This document shows positions 7,860-18,200 of a stretch of 64,000 bases of DNA, piece by piece. The position numbers and the translations under genes were made by a program. The stretch is from Agrobacterium pusense (GTDB lineage Bacteria; Pseudomonadota; Alphaproteobacteria; Rhizobiales; Rhizobiaceae), in assembly GCF_900102105.1 (NCBI RefSeq), contig NZ_FNBB01000010.1, positions 62,001-126,000 on the forward strand, in the 5' to 3' direction. Below the pieces are notes generated by a model. That model searched no databases, was not told the origin of the DNA, and was given only the letters and a program-made list of their open reading frames with translations. Numbering within the stretch: the stretch's first letter is position 1; every line of letters starts with the position of its first letter.

Positions 7860-9122
7860 TCAACGGGTCAACTTCTCCCGTCGGAAACCGAGGCCGATCA
7901 AACGGCCGGCGAGATGGGCGAGAAGCGGAACGCGGGCAATCATGCGCACGAAAGCGGGGGGCCCTTTCGCCTTGCGGCTATTGCCCTGATCCTTCTTCCG
8001 GCTGCTGCGCATCATCAATTGCAGCTTTTGTGTCGCCCTTGTCGGAAATGAGCGCCGCGCTTCGATGGCCATCAATTCCCGCTCGCCTGGCTTTTCGCCC
8101 CGCGCAAGAACGGGAATGAGAATATTTGCGGCGGCAACGGCATCCTGAATGGCAAGATTGACACCGACGCCGCCAATGGGCGACATGGCGTGAGCCGCGT
8201 CACCGATGCAGATGAGGCCAGGCTTCCACCACCGCTTCAGCCGGTCGATCCTGACCGTCAGCAGATGCACATCCTCAAAGGTCTGAAGTTCGAGAAGCCG
8301 TTCCTGCGGCAGCGGGCACACTTTCGCCACCGCATCGCGGAACGCTGCGATACCCTGAACCTTCATCTCGGCGAAGGTTCCGCGGCGGACCACAAAACCG
8401 CACTGCCAATAATCGCCGCGATCTATCAGGACGAAACCCTGCTGGGGGCCGGCATGCGCCATGGTTTCCGCCGGATCGCCCGGCTGCCTGGATAGTTTCA
8501 TCCAGAGAACCTCCGTCGGCTGCCCGAAGCTTTCCACCAACAGACCTGCCTTGTCCCGCACGATTGAATTGCGGCCATCCGCCCCGATCACGAGCTCGGC
8601 ATCGATCTCCAGCGGCCCGTCGGACGTATCCACCACGAGACCCGCAACAACGCCATCGCGCTCGCGCAGACCCGAGACACCTGCATTCATGAGCAGCGTG
8701 AAATTCTCATATTGCCCTGCCTTGCCGGCAAGAAAGCTTAGGAAATCCCATTGCGGCATGAAGGCGATGAAACGGTTTCTCGCAGGCAGCCGGGAAAAAT
8801 CGGCGATGGTGACCGTCCGACCCGCAATCTCGGCATGAAGTTTCTGCGCTCTCGTATGCGGCAGCGCCAGAAACTCCCGAATGAAGCCTAGCTGCTCAAC
8901 AATATCGAGAGTGGAAGGATGAATGGTATCGCCCCGAAAATCGCGCAGGAAATCGCCATGCTTTTCAACGATGGTGACATCGATACCTGCTCTCGCAAGG
9001 AGGAGCCCGAGCATGAGCCCGGCAGGGCCAGCGCCGGCAATGGCAACCCTTGTGATGATCCGCTTCCGCTCTGGCATTTCGGCGTCAAGGCCCCCGGCAA
9101 CCATACGATCCCCCACCACCAT
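7860..9122 (-). CDS. FAD-dependent monooxygenase (class A flavoprotein, UbiH/PHBH type)
   Basis: With the start at 9122 the protein has 420 residues. It shows the three flavin motifs of aromatic hydroxylases: GAGPAGLMLGLLLARAG (dinucleotide fold), ELVIGADGRNSIVR (DG motif) and LICIGDAAHAMSPIGGVGVN (GD motif). The ATG at 9122 overlaps the stop of the upstream PAP2 gene (TGATG), which favours it over a longer ORF that would run into that gene; MPERKRI at 9077 is an alternative. The family uses NAD(P)H and oxygen to hydroxylate aromatic or polyketide-like substrates. The substrate is unknown and the neighbours do not reveal it. Confidence 0.85.
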   Translation of the reverse strand: MVVGDRMVAGGLDAEMPERKRIITRVAIAGAGPAGLMLGLLLARAGIDVTIVEKHGDFLRDFRGDTIHPSTLDIVEQLGFIREFLALPHTRAQKLHAEIAGRTVTIADFSRLPARNRFIAFMPQWDFLSFLAGKAGQYENFTLLMNAGVSGLRERDGVVAGLVVDTSDGPLEIDAELVIGADGRNSIVRDKAGLLVESFGQPTEVLWMKLSRQPGDPAETMAHAGPQQGFVLIDRGDYWQCGFVVRRGTFAEMKVQGIAAFRDAVAKVCPLPQERLLELQTFEDVHLLTVRIDRLKRWWKPGLICIGDAAHAMSPIGGVGVNLAIQDAVAAANILIPVLARGEKPGERELMAIEARRSFPTRATQKLQLMMRSSRKKDQGNSRKAKGPPAFVRMIARVPLLAHLAGRLIGLGFRREKLTR

Positions 9123-9823
9123 CAAGTCTTTTGCGCAGGTAAGGCCACGTTTTTCGGTTGCGGCCACCCCTGTGCGTCGAACCGGAACAACATGTCGGAC
9201 CTGGCGAAGATAAAGGCGAAGGCCATGGCCGTCCACATGCCGAGCAGCAGCCCGGCCGCCACATCGCTCGGATAATGCGCGCCGACAATGACACGTGAGA
9301 CGCCAATCACAAGGGCAAGCAGAAGAAACGCCCAGCGAAAGCGCGGCATAAGCATGGCAAAGACACCGAAAAACGCTCCGGCAGCCGTGGAATGGCCGGA
9401 AGGAAAGCTTTCATAAAGATTGTCGCCGGTGAAGGGTGTAAGGCTATACGCCCCCATTTCCAGAAGGAGCTCCGGCCGCGCCCGGCCGATCAGGAACTTT
9501 AGCGTATGAACGAGAATGCTCGCGGTTCCGATTGTCAGAAAGAAATAGGAGAGAAGCCGCCACGCTGTCCGCAACCGGCCATGATAGGTCTGCGCGCTGA
9601 GAACCCGCGCCGCGACATAGGCGAGAATGGCCAGCGCGCCGGTGGAATAAAGCATCCAGCGGAAAGTTCCGAAATCGGTAATCGCACGATTAAAGGATAC
9701 CACTGCACCGGGCAACGCCTGCGCGCTTTCCGAGAGGCGCGGATCAAAAGGGACAAAGGCCGCAACCAGCACAAGGCTCGCCGCAAAAATCCATCCGCTG
9801 GAAACGAGAAAACGCCGCATCAA
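9122..9823 (-). CDS. PAP2 family membrane phosphatase
   Basis: The 233 residues contain five or six hydrophobic segments and the complete three-part PAP2 signature: KFLIGRARP, the catalytic PSGHST, and SRVIVGAHYPSDV. Such enzymes hydrolyse phosphatidic acid, undecaprenyl pyrophosphate or lipid A phosphates at the outer face of the inner membrane; which one cannot be told here. Translational coupling to the flavin monooxygenase (TGATG) implies co-expression, but a shared pathway is not obvious. Confidence 0.92.
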   Translation of the reverse strand: MMRRFLVSSGWIFAASLVLVAAFVPFDPRLSESAQALPGAVVSFNRAITDFGTFRWMLYSTGALAILAYVAARVLSAQTYHGRLRTAWRLLSYFFLTIGTASILVHTLKFLIGRARPELLLEMGAYSLTPFTGDNLYESFPSGHSTAAGAFFGVFAMLMPRFRWAFLLLALVIGVSRVIVGAHYPSDVAAGLLLGMWTAMAFAFIFARSDMLFRFDAQGWPQPKNVALPAQKT

Positions 9824-10007
9824 TATCCTCTCATCGTTTTTCTTGCATATGGCTTTGCCATCCGCAAAAACAATAGGCTGGCTTTGTCCTTGTTATGGCT
9901 TGTTTTCGCGGGTAGAGGCTAAAGCATATAGCCCGAAAACGTGCAGTACCTTCGGGAGAACGGCACGCCCGAAGAATTGCGACCAGCAACGGACCGACGG
10001 ACTAAAA

Positions 10008-11201
10008 ATGACGAATGCCAGTGAAATGCCCCGCAAGCTGACGATCTTGGGTTCGACGGGTTCGATCGGCTCCAATACGCTGGATGTGGTCCGTCAACTG
10101 GGCGGCAGGGGCCAATTCGAGATCGTGGCTTTGACCGGCGCCGGGAATATCGCCCTTCTGGCGGAGCAGGCGCGACAATTCGGCGCGGAGCTTGCCGTTA
10201 CCGCCGAGGACGACAACTACGAAGACCTCAAGTCCGCTCTCGCAGGAACGGGCATAAAGACCGCGGCAGGCAAATCCGGTCTTGAAGAGGCGGCTTCGAT
10301 GGATGCCGGCTGGGTGATGGCGGCCATTGCCGGAACCCCCGGTCTGGCCCCCACGGTGACTGCGGCCAGGCGTGGCGCAGATATCGCCCTCGCCAACAAG
10401 GAGTGCCTCGTTTCGGCGGGCGATGTTTTTATACGCACGGTCAAGCAGGGTGGCGGCAGGCTGATCCCGGTCGACAGCGAGCACAGCGCAATCTTCCAGT
10501 GCCTCACGGGCGATCACAGAGAGGCTGTGGAACGCATCATCCTGACGGCTTCCGGCGGCCCGTTCCGGACATGGTCGCGCGAAGAAATGACCAATGTCAC
10601 GGCGGACGTCGCCCGCGCCCATCCCAACTGGTCAATGGGGTTGAAGGTTTCCATCGGCAGCGCGTCCATGTTCAACAAGGGACTGGAGATGATCGAGGCG
10701 AAATATCTCTTCGATCTCAGGCCGGATCAGGTTGAGGTAATAGTCCATCCGCAGTCGATCGTGCATTCGATGGTTGGCTACAGCGACGGCTCTTATATCG
10801 CGCAGCTCGGATCTCCCGATATGCGCACCGCCATTTCTTACGCCCTTACCTATCCTGAGCGCGGACAGCTGAACGTCGAACGGCTGGATTTCGCAAAACT
10901 GGCGAGGCTCGATTTCGAGGCGCCGGATGAGGCACGGTTCCCGGCACTTCGGCTGGCGCGAACCGCGCTGGAGCGCGGCGGCTTACAGGGTGCCGCCCTG
11001 AACGCCGCCGAGGAGACCGCCTTTCACGCCTTCGTCGACGGCGCCATCGGTTTCCTCGATATGGCGGACATCGTGGAAACGGTCATGGACCGGATGGATG
11101 ACGGCCGCAGCGCTGGCACGATCGAAGATGTATTCGCGGCAGATGAGGAAGCTCGCCGCCATGCCGGCGAACTCATCTCCACCAAAGAAAAGGCCGCGTA
11201 A
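10008..11201 (+). CDS. dxr: 1-deoxy-D-xylulose 5-phosphate reductoisomerase
   Basis: The protein (397 residues from 10008) catalyses the second step of the MEP isoprenoid pathway, converting DXP to MEP with NADPH. Visible motifs are the NADPH loop LGSTGSIGSNTLDV, LANKECLVSAG, the metal-binding DSEHSAIFQCL, TASGGPFR and the flexible-loop region HPNWSMG followed by SIGSASMFNKGLEMIEAKYLF. The ORF is open 165 bp further upstream, but that extension is non-conserved in style and family homology starts at MPRKLTILG, so 10008 is chosen (10026 is possible). Its stop codon lies in the loop of a terminator hairpin shared with hemA. Confidence 0.95.
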   Translation: MTNASEMPRKLTILGSTGSIGSNTLDVVRQLGGRGQFEIVALTGAGNIALLAEQARQFGAELAVTAEDDNYEDLKSALAGTGIKTAAGKSGLEEAASMDAGWVMAAIAGTPGLAPTVTAARRGADIALANKECLVSAGDVFIRTVKQGGGRLIPVDSEHSAIFQCLTGDHREAVERIILTASGGPFRTWSREEMTNVTADVARAHPNWSMGLKVSIGSASMFNKGLEMIEAKYLFDLRPDQVEVIVHPQSIVHSMVGYSDGSYIAQLGSPDMRTAISYALTYPERGQLNVERLDFAKLARLDFEAPDEARFPALRLARTALERGGLQGAALNAAEETAFHAFVDGAIGFLDMADIVETVMDRMDDGRSAGTIEDVFAADEEARRHAGELISTKEKAA

Positions 11202-11209
11202 ACGCGGCC
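11184..11209 (-). terminator. Intrinsic terminator of hemA, overlapping the dxr stop codon
   Basis: GGCCGCG-TAAA-CGCGGCC (11192-11209) is a perfect 7 bp hairpin. On the minus strand it is followed by TTTTCTTT, giving a good intrinsic terminator 25 bp after the hemA stop. The loop TAAA on the plus strand contains the dxr stop codon (11199-11201). The plus-strand side has only a weak T tract (CGATTTCCC), so termination of dxr here is less certain. Confidence 0.75.
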
Positions 11210-11234
11210 CGATTTCCCTATCCGAAGAGTTTCC

Positions 11235-12452
11235 TTACGCCACCGCACGCGCCAGCGCACAATGCGACCAGAGTTGATGCAGCGCGCCGACCAGATGCTC
11301 GATGTCCGCGTCGCTATGCAGCGGGGTCGGGGTGATGCGCAGACGCTCGGTCTTACGCGGCACCGTCGGATAATTGATCGGCTGCACATAGACGCCGTGA
11401 CTGTCGAGCAGGATATCAGATATCCATTTGCACTTGGCAGCATCGCCCACCATGACCGGCACGATGTGGCTTGGATTGTCCATATGCGGAATGCCGCGCG
11501 CATCGAGAAGTCCACGCAGCTTCCGCACGCGGTCCTGATGACGGGCCCGCTCGAAAGGGCTTGCCTTCAGATGCTGGATCGAAGCAATCGCTCCGGCGGC
11601 GAGCGACGGCGGCAATGCCGTGGTGAAGATGAAACCGGAAGCGAAGGAGCGGATGAAATCGCAGACCGCGGTGGAGCCGGTAATGTAACCGCCCATGACG
11701 CCGAAGGCCTTGCCGAGCGTTCCCTCGATGATCGTCAGGCGATCCATCAGGCCTTCGCGCTCGGCAATGCCGCCGCCGCGCGGGCCGTACATGCCCACAG
11801 CGTGGACTTCATCGAGATAGGTCATGGCGCCATAACGATCGGCAAGATCGCAGATTTCGCTGATCGGCGCGATATCGCCGTCCATGGAATAAACGGATTC
11901 GAAAGCGATGAGCTTCGGCGCGTTCGGATCAGCGGCCTGGAGCTTGGCCTCGAGGTCCTCGAGATCATTGTGCTTCCAGATCACCCGCTCACAACGGCCA
12001 TAACGGATGCCCTCGATCATTGAGGCATGGTTGAGCGCGTCCGAAAAGATGATCAGGCCAGGTATCTTCTGGCCGAGCGTACCGAGGGTAGCCCAGTTGG
12101 ACACATAGCCTGAGGTGAAGATCAGCGCCGATTCCTTGCCATGGAGGTCAGCAAGTTCGCGCTCGAGCAGGACGTGATAGTGGTTGGTGCCAGAAATATT
12201 CCGGGTGCCTCCCGCACCCGCGCCACAGTGATCAATGGCGGCTTTCATGGCTTCGACAACCTTCGGGTTCTGGCCCATGCCGAGATAGTCGTTGGAACAC
12301 CAGACAGTAACGTCCTTGCGTTCACCATTGGCGTTATACCGGGTCGCGCGGGGGAAATTGCCCTGCTGGCGTTCGATATCCGCAAAAACGCGATAGCGTC
12401 CCTCAGAATGCAGGCTTTGCAGTTCCGTCGTGAAAAATGCCTCGAAGTCCAT
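11235..12452 (-). CDS. hemA: 5-aminolevulinate synthase
   Basis: This 405-residue PLP enzyme condenses glycine with succinyl-CoA to make 5-aminolevulinate, the C4 (Shemin) route of alphaproteobacteria. The PLP lysine is Lys248 in [14 protein letters not shown], the same number as in Rhodobacter [22 protein letters not shown] carries the Asp/His that hold the cofactor. The start at 12452 (MDFEAFF) matches the usual family N-terminus; an 18-residue upstream extension is unlikely. Its substrate succinyl-CoA comes from the 2-oxoglutarate dehydrogenase encoded elsewhere in this window, and hemC/hemD lie at 55-57 kb. Confidence 0.97.
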   Translation of the reverse strand: MDFEAFFTTELQSLHSEGRYRVFADIERQQGNFPRATRYNANGERKDVTVWCSNDYLGMGQNPKVVEAMKAAIDHCGAGAGGTRNISGTNHYHVLLERELADLHGKESALIFTSGYVSNWATLGTLGQKIPGLIIFSDALNHASMIEGIRYGRCERVIWKHNDLEDLEAKLQAADPNAPKLIAFESVYSMDGDIAPISEICDLADRYGAMTYLDEVHAVGMYGPRGGGIAEREGLMDRLTIIEGTLGKAFGVMGGYITGSTAVCDFIRSFASGFIFTTALPPSLAAGAIASIQHLKASPFERARHQDRVRKLRGLLDARGIPHMDNPSHIVPVMVGDAAKCKWISDILLDSHGVYVQPINYPTVPRKTERLRITPTPLHSDADIEHLVGALHQLWSHCALARAVA

Positions 12453-12821
12453 GCCATGCTCCAGAATTGACCAGCTCGTTCTCTGCCTCGTTGCCGGGAC
12501 CGTCAACCCTTCCGGGCTATTTTAGCCGCCACTGCGTCAATTCGCCGTTGTTTTGAACCATTCCAATAAACCGTTTATAGCCGCTCATGAAAAGCGCAAA
12601 ATTGATTCACATCAAAAAAGCGGATTTTTGGAACCTTTTTTGCGCCGCGCCGTTGTTTGGGGCACAATCGATTTACGCTCGGAGGAATGCCTTAAGTGGA
12701 GGCTTCCCTAAACGACATCGAATTGTTAGTTATCTGTGGCGGTCGGAGGTAGCAGTCGCCGCAGATAAATATGGGACGCCTACCGAGCCAAAGAGCTCAT
12801 TGTAACGTTGGAGAGAGTTTC
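12453..12821. promoter_or_regulatory. Divergent control region between hemA and the lipoprotein gene
   Basis: This 369 bp non-coding stretch holds the promoters for leftward hemA and the rightward glycine-zipper lipoprotein. The clearest element is a perfect FNR/FixK box at 12602-12615, 150 bp from the hemA start. A 72-codon ORF inside it (12587-12805) has no recognisable features and is discounted. Confidence 0.6.
12602..12615. promoter_or_regulatory. FNR/FixK-type anaerobox
   Basis: TTGAT-TCAC-ATCAA is an exact match to the TTGAT-N4-ATCAA consensus bound by FNR, FnrN and FixK proteins. It lies 150 bp upstream of the hemA ATG and 206 bp upstream of the lipoprotein gene. Low-oxygen activation of hemA through such boxes is known in other alphaproteobacteria and makes hemA the likely target. 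Confidence 0.75.
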
Positions 12822-13073
12822 ATGAAAAAGGCAATCATATTTGCGCTGGTCGGCCTGTCGCTTGCAAGCTGCACGCAGACTGAAAAGGGTGCTTCGATTG
12901 GTGCCGTTTCCGGCGCCGTTATCGGTGGCGCGGTCACTGGCAACGTTCGTGGCGCAGCTGTTGGCGCAGCGATCGGTGGCGTCGGTGGTGCTTTGATTGG
13001 CAACGCTTCCGAGCCGGGCTATTGCTATTACCGCGACCAGTACGGCCAGCGTTACACGGCACGTTGCCGCTAA
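12822..13073 (+). CDS. Small glycine-zipper lipoprotein
   Basis: The 83-residue product starts at the ATG at 12822, preceded by GGAGAGAG. It has a lipoprotein signal peptide with lipobox LASC (Cys about 17). The centre is a glycine zipper (IGAVSGAVIGGAVTG, then AAVGAAIGGVGGALIG) that probably makes a short membrane-inserting helical hairpin. The tail PGYCYYRDQYGQRY has two cysteines bracketing it and is rich in Tyr. Similar proteins are outer-membrane-associated (17 kDa antigen/YMGG-like), with no firm function. It has its own strong terminator, so it is a single-gene unit. Confidence 0.8.
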   Translation: MKKAIIFALVGLSLASCTQTEKGASIGAVSGAVIGGAVTGNVRGAAVGAAIGGVGGALIGNASEPGYCYYRDQYGQRYTARCR

Positions 13074-13100
13074 TCGCTTCGCGAAATACCGTTGCACAGA

Positions 13101-13126
13101 AGCCCCGGTCATCCGGGGCTTTTTGC
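13101..13126 (+). terminator. Intrinsic terminator of the glycine-zipper lipoprotein gene
   Basis: AGCCCCGG-TCAT-CCGGGGCT forms a perfect 8 bp stem with a 4-base loop, followed immediately by TTTTG on the plus strand, 27 bp after the stop codon. Confidence 0.88.
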
Positions 13127-13247
13127 GTTATGGGCTGCAAAACATGTGCCGAGGGTCCTCAAAGCCGTTTATTTATGATTAAATTGCAATGTTAACGGAG
13201 AGGAAACGGGTTAGGGCGACAATAAAGGCTCAACCATAAAGCAGCTT

Positions 13248-15173
13248 ATGCGAAGAACACGAACTAACCCGAAGACAGGTATTGCGTATCGGAAAGCTGG
13301 CACCGCGCTTGCGGTTGCTGTGACGTTCGCCCTGTATCCGGCTTTTGCGCGTGATGCCTTCGCCTTTAAACTGTTCGGCATGCGCCTGTGGGGTTCGGAA
13401 GAACCGGAGGTCGAGGTTATCAACCCCGTCAAATATGCCGTCACGCTCAACGCTCCCGACGCCGACAAATCCCTGACGGACAGCCTCGAAAACAGTTCCC
13501 TTCTTTTGGCCGACAAGGACAAGCCTGCCTCAGGCGATCTCGGACTCCTGATAAAGGCAAGGGACGACAGGGACAGGCTGATTGCAGCGCTTTATGAAAA
13601 CGCCCGCTATGGCGGTATTGTCAATGTCACCGTGGCCGGGAGGAATGTCGACGACCTGCCGCCCAACCCGGTTTTCGACCATAGCGCGCCCGTTCCCGTG
13701 GTCATAACCGTTACGCCCGGTCCCAAATTCACACTCGGCAATATCCGTCTCGAAGGCGACGTCACAGGCCGCAATCTCGAGGAATACGGCCTGACGACGG
13801 GCGGCGATGCCGGCTCCCTGGCGATCATCCGCGCCGGCAACAAGCTGATCGATGATCTGAAGGCCGAAGGCCGCCCGCTTGCCAAGCTGACGAAACGCGA
13901 GGCCGTTGCAAACCATGCGACAAACACTGTCGACATCACCATGGCGGCCGAAGGCGGCCCCGTCGCCCCACTCGGCACGGTCACCGTCACCGGTGAAAAA
14001 ACCGTCGATGGGGATTTCATCCGCCGCTATTCGCGCCTCAATGGCGGCGAGCCCTATTCGCCGGAAAAACTGCGCAAGGCCGCCGATCGCCTGCGCCAGC
14101 TCGGTGTTTTTTCCAGCCTGACGATCAAGGAGGCAGGAACGCTCGCCCGCGACGGCACCATTCCGTTGACCATCGAAGTGTCCGAAGGCAAGCACCGCTA
14201 TTTCGGCGTCGGCGCACAATATTCCACCACCGAAGGCATTGGTCTTCAGGGCTACTGGGGCCACAGAAACCTGTTCGGCCAGGCCGAATCGCTGCGCATC
14301 GAGGGCTCGGTCTCGCGCATTGCAGAGGCATCGAGCGTGGAAGGCATGGACTATTCGGCGGGCATTACCTTTACGAAGCCCGGAATGTTCAATCCCCGCA
14401 CGACATTCAAGACCAGCCTGATTGCCAAGACCGAGCATCCGGACACCTACGAAGCCAAGACGCTGACTGGGACTGCCGGTTTCAGTTATGAACTAAACGA
14501 TACCGACACGGCTGCCGCGGGCCTGGAGGTGCAGTGGGCCGATACAGACGATGCCTTCGGAAAGAACGAATATCTTACCACGTCCATTCCGCTGGAATTC
14601 GTTCGCGATACCCGCGACGACAAGCTCAACCCGACCGAAGGCTTTCGTGCATCGGTGGCCGCCAAGCCCAGCTATGAGGCCCTGAACGGGACCTTCTTCT
14701 CCTCTTTCGAAGGTTCGATTACCGGGTACAAGGGGCTGGGCGCCGAAGACAGGCTGATCATGGCCGGAAAACTGTCGGGCGGCGTGCTCGTCGGCGGAAG
14801 CGACCTGCAGGACATCCCCACCACCCGCCGCTTTTATGCCGGGGGCGGCGGGTCCGTGCGTGGCTATAGCTATCAGGAAATATCGCCTTATAATGCGGCA
14901 GGCGACGCGACCGGCGGTCGCTCCTATGTCGTTGGCTCCATTGAAGCCCGCATCAAGGTCACCGACACGATCGGTATCGTGCCTTTTATCGATGCGGGTG
15001 TGGTCTCTGAAGACGTGACCCCGGACTTTTCCGACATTCGGGCTGGCGCCGGTATCGGGCTGCGTTACGCGACACCCTTCGGGCCTCTGCGTCTCGATGT
15101 CGCCACGCCGCTAGACAAATACGATGGCGGCAACAGTTTCGGCATTTATGCTGGCATCGGTCAGTCTTTTTAA
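13248..15173 (+). CDS. tamA: Outer membrane assembly protein TamA (Omp85/BamA superfamily)
   Basis: The 641-residue protein has an N-terminal export signal ending around FAFA, three POTRA-like modules (about residues 60-310, for example FTLGNIRLEGDV and GTVTVTGEKTVDGDFIRRYSRL), and a C-terminal 16-strand beta-barrel (about 315-641). The barrel shows the Omp85 lid-lock GGGGSVRGYSYQEISP, typical barrel strands PLEFVRDTRDDKLNPTEG and a terminal aromatic, GIGQSF. TamA and the inner-membrane TamB form the translocation and assembly module that inserts outer-membrane proteins or moves lipids. tamB follows 45 bp downstream. Confidence 0.93.
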   Translation: MRRTRTNPKTGIAYRKAGTALAVAVTFALYPAFARDAFAFKLFGMRLWGSEEPEVEVINPVKYAVTLNAPDADKSLTDSLENSSLLLADKDKPASGDLGLLIKARDDRDRLIAALYENARYGGIVNVTVAGRNVDDLPPNPVFDHSAPVPVVITVTPGPKFTLGNIRLEGDVTGRNLEEYGLTTGGDAGSLAIIRAGNKLIDDLKAEGRPLAKLTKREAVANHATNTVDITMAAEGGPVAPLGTVTVTGEKTVDGDFIRRYSRLNGGEPYSPEKLRKAADRLRQLGVFSSLTIKEAGTLARDGTIPLTIEVSEGKHRYFGVGAQYSTTEGIGLQGYWGHRNLFGQAESLRIEGSVSRIAEASSVEGMDYSAGITFTKPGMFNPRTTFKTSLIAKTEHPDTYEAKTLTGTAGFSYELNDTDTAAAGLEVQWADTDDAFGKNEYLTTSIPLEFVRDTRDDKLNPTEGFRASVAAKPSYEALNGTFFSSFEGSITGYKGLGAEDRLIMAGKLSGGVLVGGSDLQDIPTTRRFYAGGGGSVRGYSYQEISPYNAAGDATGGRSYVVGSIEARIKVTDTIGIVPFIDAGVVSEDVTPDFSDIRAGAGIGLRYATPFGPLRLDVATPLDKYDGGNSFGIYAGIGQSF

Positions 15174-15218
15174 ACGCCGCAGTCGAACACCCTTGCAACA
15201 GAGTGTAGATTACCCTTT

Positions 15219-18200
15219 ATGAAAACGTTGATTCGATTGCTGAAATGGCTGGGCTACGCTGCCTTGTGCGGCGTGGTACTTCTGTTGCTTGCAGCCTTTT
15301 TCGTCGGTTTTACGCCGATGGGCGCGAGAATAGCCGCAAAGCAGATTTCATCGCTTGTATCGACACCCGATCAGATAATCGAGATTTCTCCGCCCAGCGG
15401 GCTTTTAACGGGGCATCTGAGGCTCGACAACGTCACTCTTTCGGATCGGCAGGGCCCTTATGCCCGCGTGAACCAGATCGCCGTCGACTGGTCACCCTTC
15501 TCGCTTCTTGCCGGCACCTTCCATGCGGACCGGGTATCGGCGGGATCGATCGATGTCCAGCGCCAACCGGTTCCGGTGGAGGAAACGACGAGCAAAAGCT
15601 CCGGCAGTTCCTCTCTGCCGATTGAAATAGCGATCGACAATTTCAGCTTTCCCGATATTCGTCTCGGCCAGCCCCTTCTCGGCCGCCCCTTTGAACTGAC
15701 GGCCGAAGGCAACCTCAAGGCCGCCAGCGACGATATCAGACTGTCGCTCACGGCCCACCGGCTGAATGCCCCGGATGCGGTCGTTAACGCCGACATCGCA
15801 TTTCTTCCCAACGAAAATGTCCTGAAGCTGAAAGCGGAGATGCGGGAGCCTGAGGGCGGACTTCTTGCCACGCTGCTGTCTCTGCCCGGCACACCTGCGG
15901 TCGCCATCGACCTTAACGGCGAAGGACCGCTTTCAAACTGGACCGGCAGCATGCGTGGCAACGTCGCTGGTAACCCTGTTGTCAGCGTCACCGGCCGGCA
16001 CCTCCTCGCGGAGGATGGCACCCGCCGCATCGAAGTTTCGGGTGGCGGCCAGCCCGATCTGCTTCTCCCGCCCGCCTTCCGGCAGCTTTTTGCCGGTGAG
16101 ACGAAGCTCGACGCAAACGCCACCCTTTCCCCACAGGGGCGCATCGAAATCGGCAGCAGTACACTGGAAACCAGCACCCTGCTGCTGACGGCCTCCGGCA
16201 CCATTGATCCGAACGGCCAGAACGACCTTGCCGCCAACCTCATCGGCACAGCCGGGCCCGTCGATTTTCGCTGGCCGCTGAGCGATGGGGAGGTGCAGGC
16301 CCTCATCAACGGCCTCGATCTTTCGTTAAAGGGTGGGGCAGACGCCGCACATCTTGACACGACCGTTTCCCTGCGCAGCCTCTCTTTGCCGCAAGGCAGG
16401 CTGGACGACGTCAAACTGACGGCGCAAAGCGCTGATCTCAATATCGCCGACCGGAGCGGCACAATCGCCACCGCTCTCTCCGTAGCGCAATCGTCCTTTG
16501 TCAGCCCGGATATTGATCGGCTGGTGCGTGCGCCGCTCACCATCAATGCACCGCTCCGCCTGAGCCCATCCGCCATCGGCTTTGACAGCGCGACGCTTGA
16601 AAGCGCCAGCGTTGGCGGAACACTGAACGGCAGTTTTGACCTTACCGGCAACCGCCTCACCTCCAGCGTGCAGCTCTTCGCACTGCCCGCTACCCTTCCA
16701 CCGGCTCTCGCGGAAAAGTTCGACACCACCATCGCCCTCCAGGGTGATGTCGACGTGACCATCGGTGGACGCACCAACGTTGAAAACCTCGTCGTCAAGT
16801 CGGGAACGATCGAGGCGACAGGCAATGCCGGTCTCGAAAACGATGCATTGAGCGCCAGCCTGACGGGTAAATTTCTCGCTCTTGAAAAGTTGACGCCACA
16901 GGCAAAGGGCGTCGCCGATTTTGCGATCGAGGCCACCGGCGCGCTGGCAGCGCCAGATTTCAACGTGACCCTGACTTCCGAGAGCGCAATCCTTGCCGGA
17001 CGTACGCTTGAATCGTTGCAAGTCAATGCGACAGGCAAGGCCGATCCCGCCGCTCCTCAGGCGAAACTTACCGCCAGCGGCAGCCTTGACCGACAGAAGA
17101 TCGATGCCAATGCCGAATTGGTGCAAACCGAAAACGGCACTGCGATTCCCGAGCTGCGCGTGGCGGTAGGCCGGAATATCTTGAACGGGCAACTGCAATT
17201 CTCGCAGCAGTTTCTGCCATCCGGCAATCTTTCCTTCAACTTTCCCGACCTTGCGCTACTCGCCGCTCTCGCTGCGCAGCAGGCGGATGGCGATATTGCC
17301 GGCGACATCGCCCTTAGCAACGCCAATGGCCGGATCGCCGCGACGATCAAAGCCAATGGCAGCAGCATCCGTCAGGGCACGACAACGATCTCCGGGTTGG
17401 CGGCCGATATTTCAATAGACGACCTTCAGGCAATCGCCATCAACGGCAAGGTCAACGCCGATACCGTCAATGCCGGCGCGGCTGCGATATCTGACCTGAA
17501 AGCCACAATCGGTCATTCCGGCACAACGACGCAGTTCGACGTCAACGCGCGTTACGACAACGCACCGCTGGTGGTGAATGGCAGCGCCGAGACGGGCGGA
17601 TCGCCCATGACGGTAAGACTCGACGCCTTTTCCGCCGCGCCCAAGGGCATTGCCGTGCGCCTTGAAAAACCCACCACCATTGCCATCCAGAACGGTACGG
17701 CCCGGATCTCCGATTTGACCATCATCACGGGCGAAGGACGTGTCGAGGTCAACGGCACCGCCGGGTCGACGCTTGATATCAATGCCGATATCCGTTCGCT
17801 GCCCGCAAGTCTCGCAAATGCCTTTGCCACCGGACTGGATGCGGCGGGCAGCATCTCCGGCACGGTGAAGGCCAAGGGTGCGGCATCGAACCCTGCGGTC
17901 GACTATAATCTCAACTGGGTAAATGCCGAGGTCGCACAGACGCGCGCGGCGGGTCTCGCCGCCCTCGGCATCAAGGCGAACGGTCAATTTTCCGGTGGTA
18001 CCCTTCAGATCGACACGAATGTTTCCGGTCAGGGCGGCATGGCGCTTTCAGGCGGCGGCTCGCTCGGTATCGCCGGCAATCGTCCGCTTTCGATGGCGTT
18101 TTCCGGCAGACTGCCTTTCTCAGCCGTCGCGGCACAAACAGCAGCGCAGGGCCTCGATGTGAATGGCACCGCCGCCATCGACGTGAAGATTTCCGGCAGC

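Noticed and set aside
9843-10007. N-terminal extension of dxr
   Set aside because: DXR homology begins at about 10026; the extra 55 residues are Cys/Lys-rich with no family precedent, and the region is more likely the promoter.
12587-12805. 72-codon ORF in the hemA upstream region
   Set aside because: It contains the FNR box, has no recognisable features, no good ribosome site and an unlikely composition.
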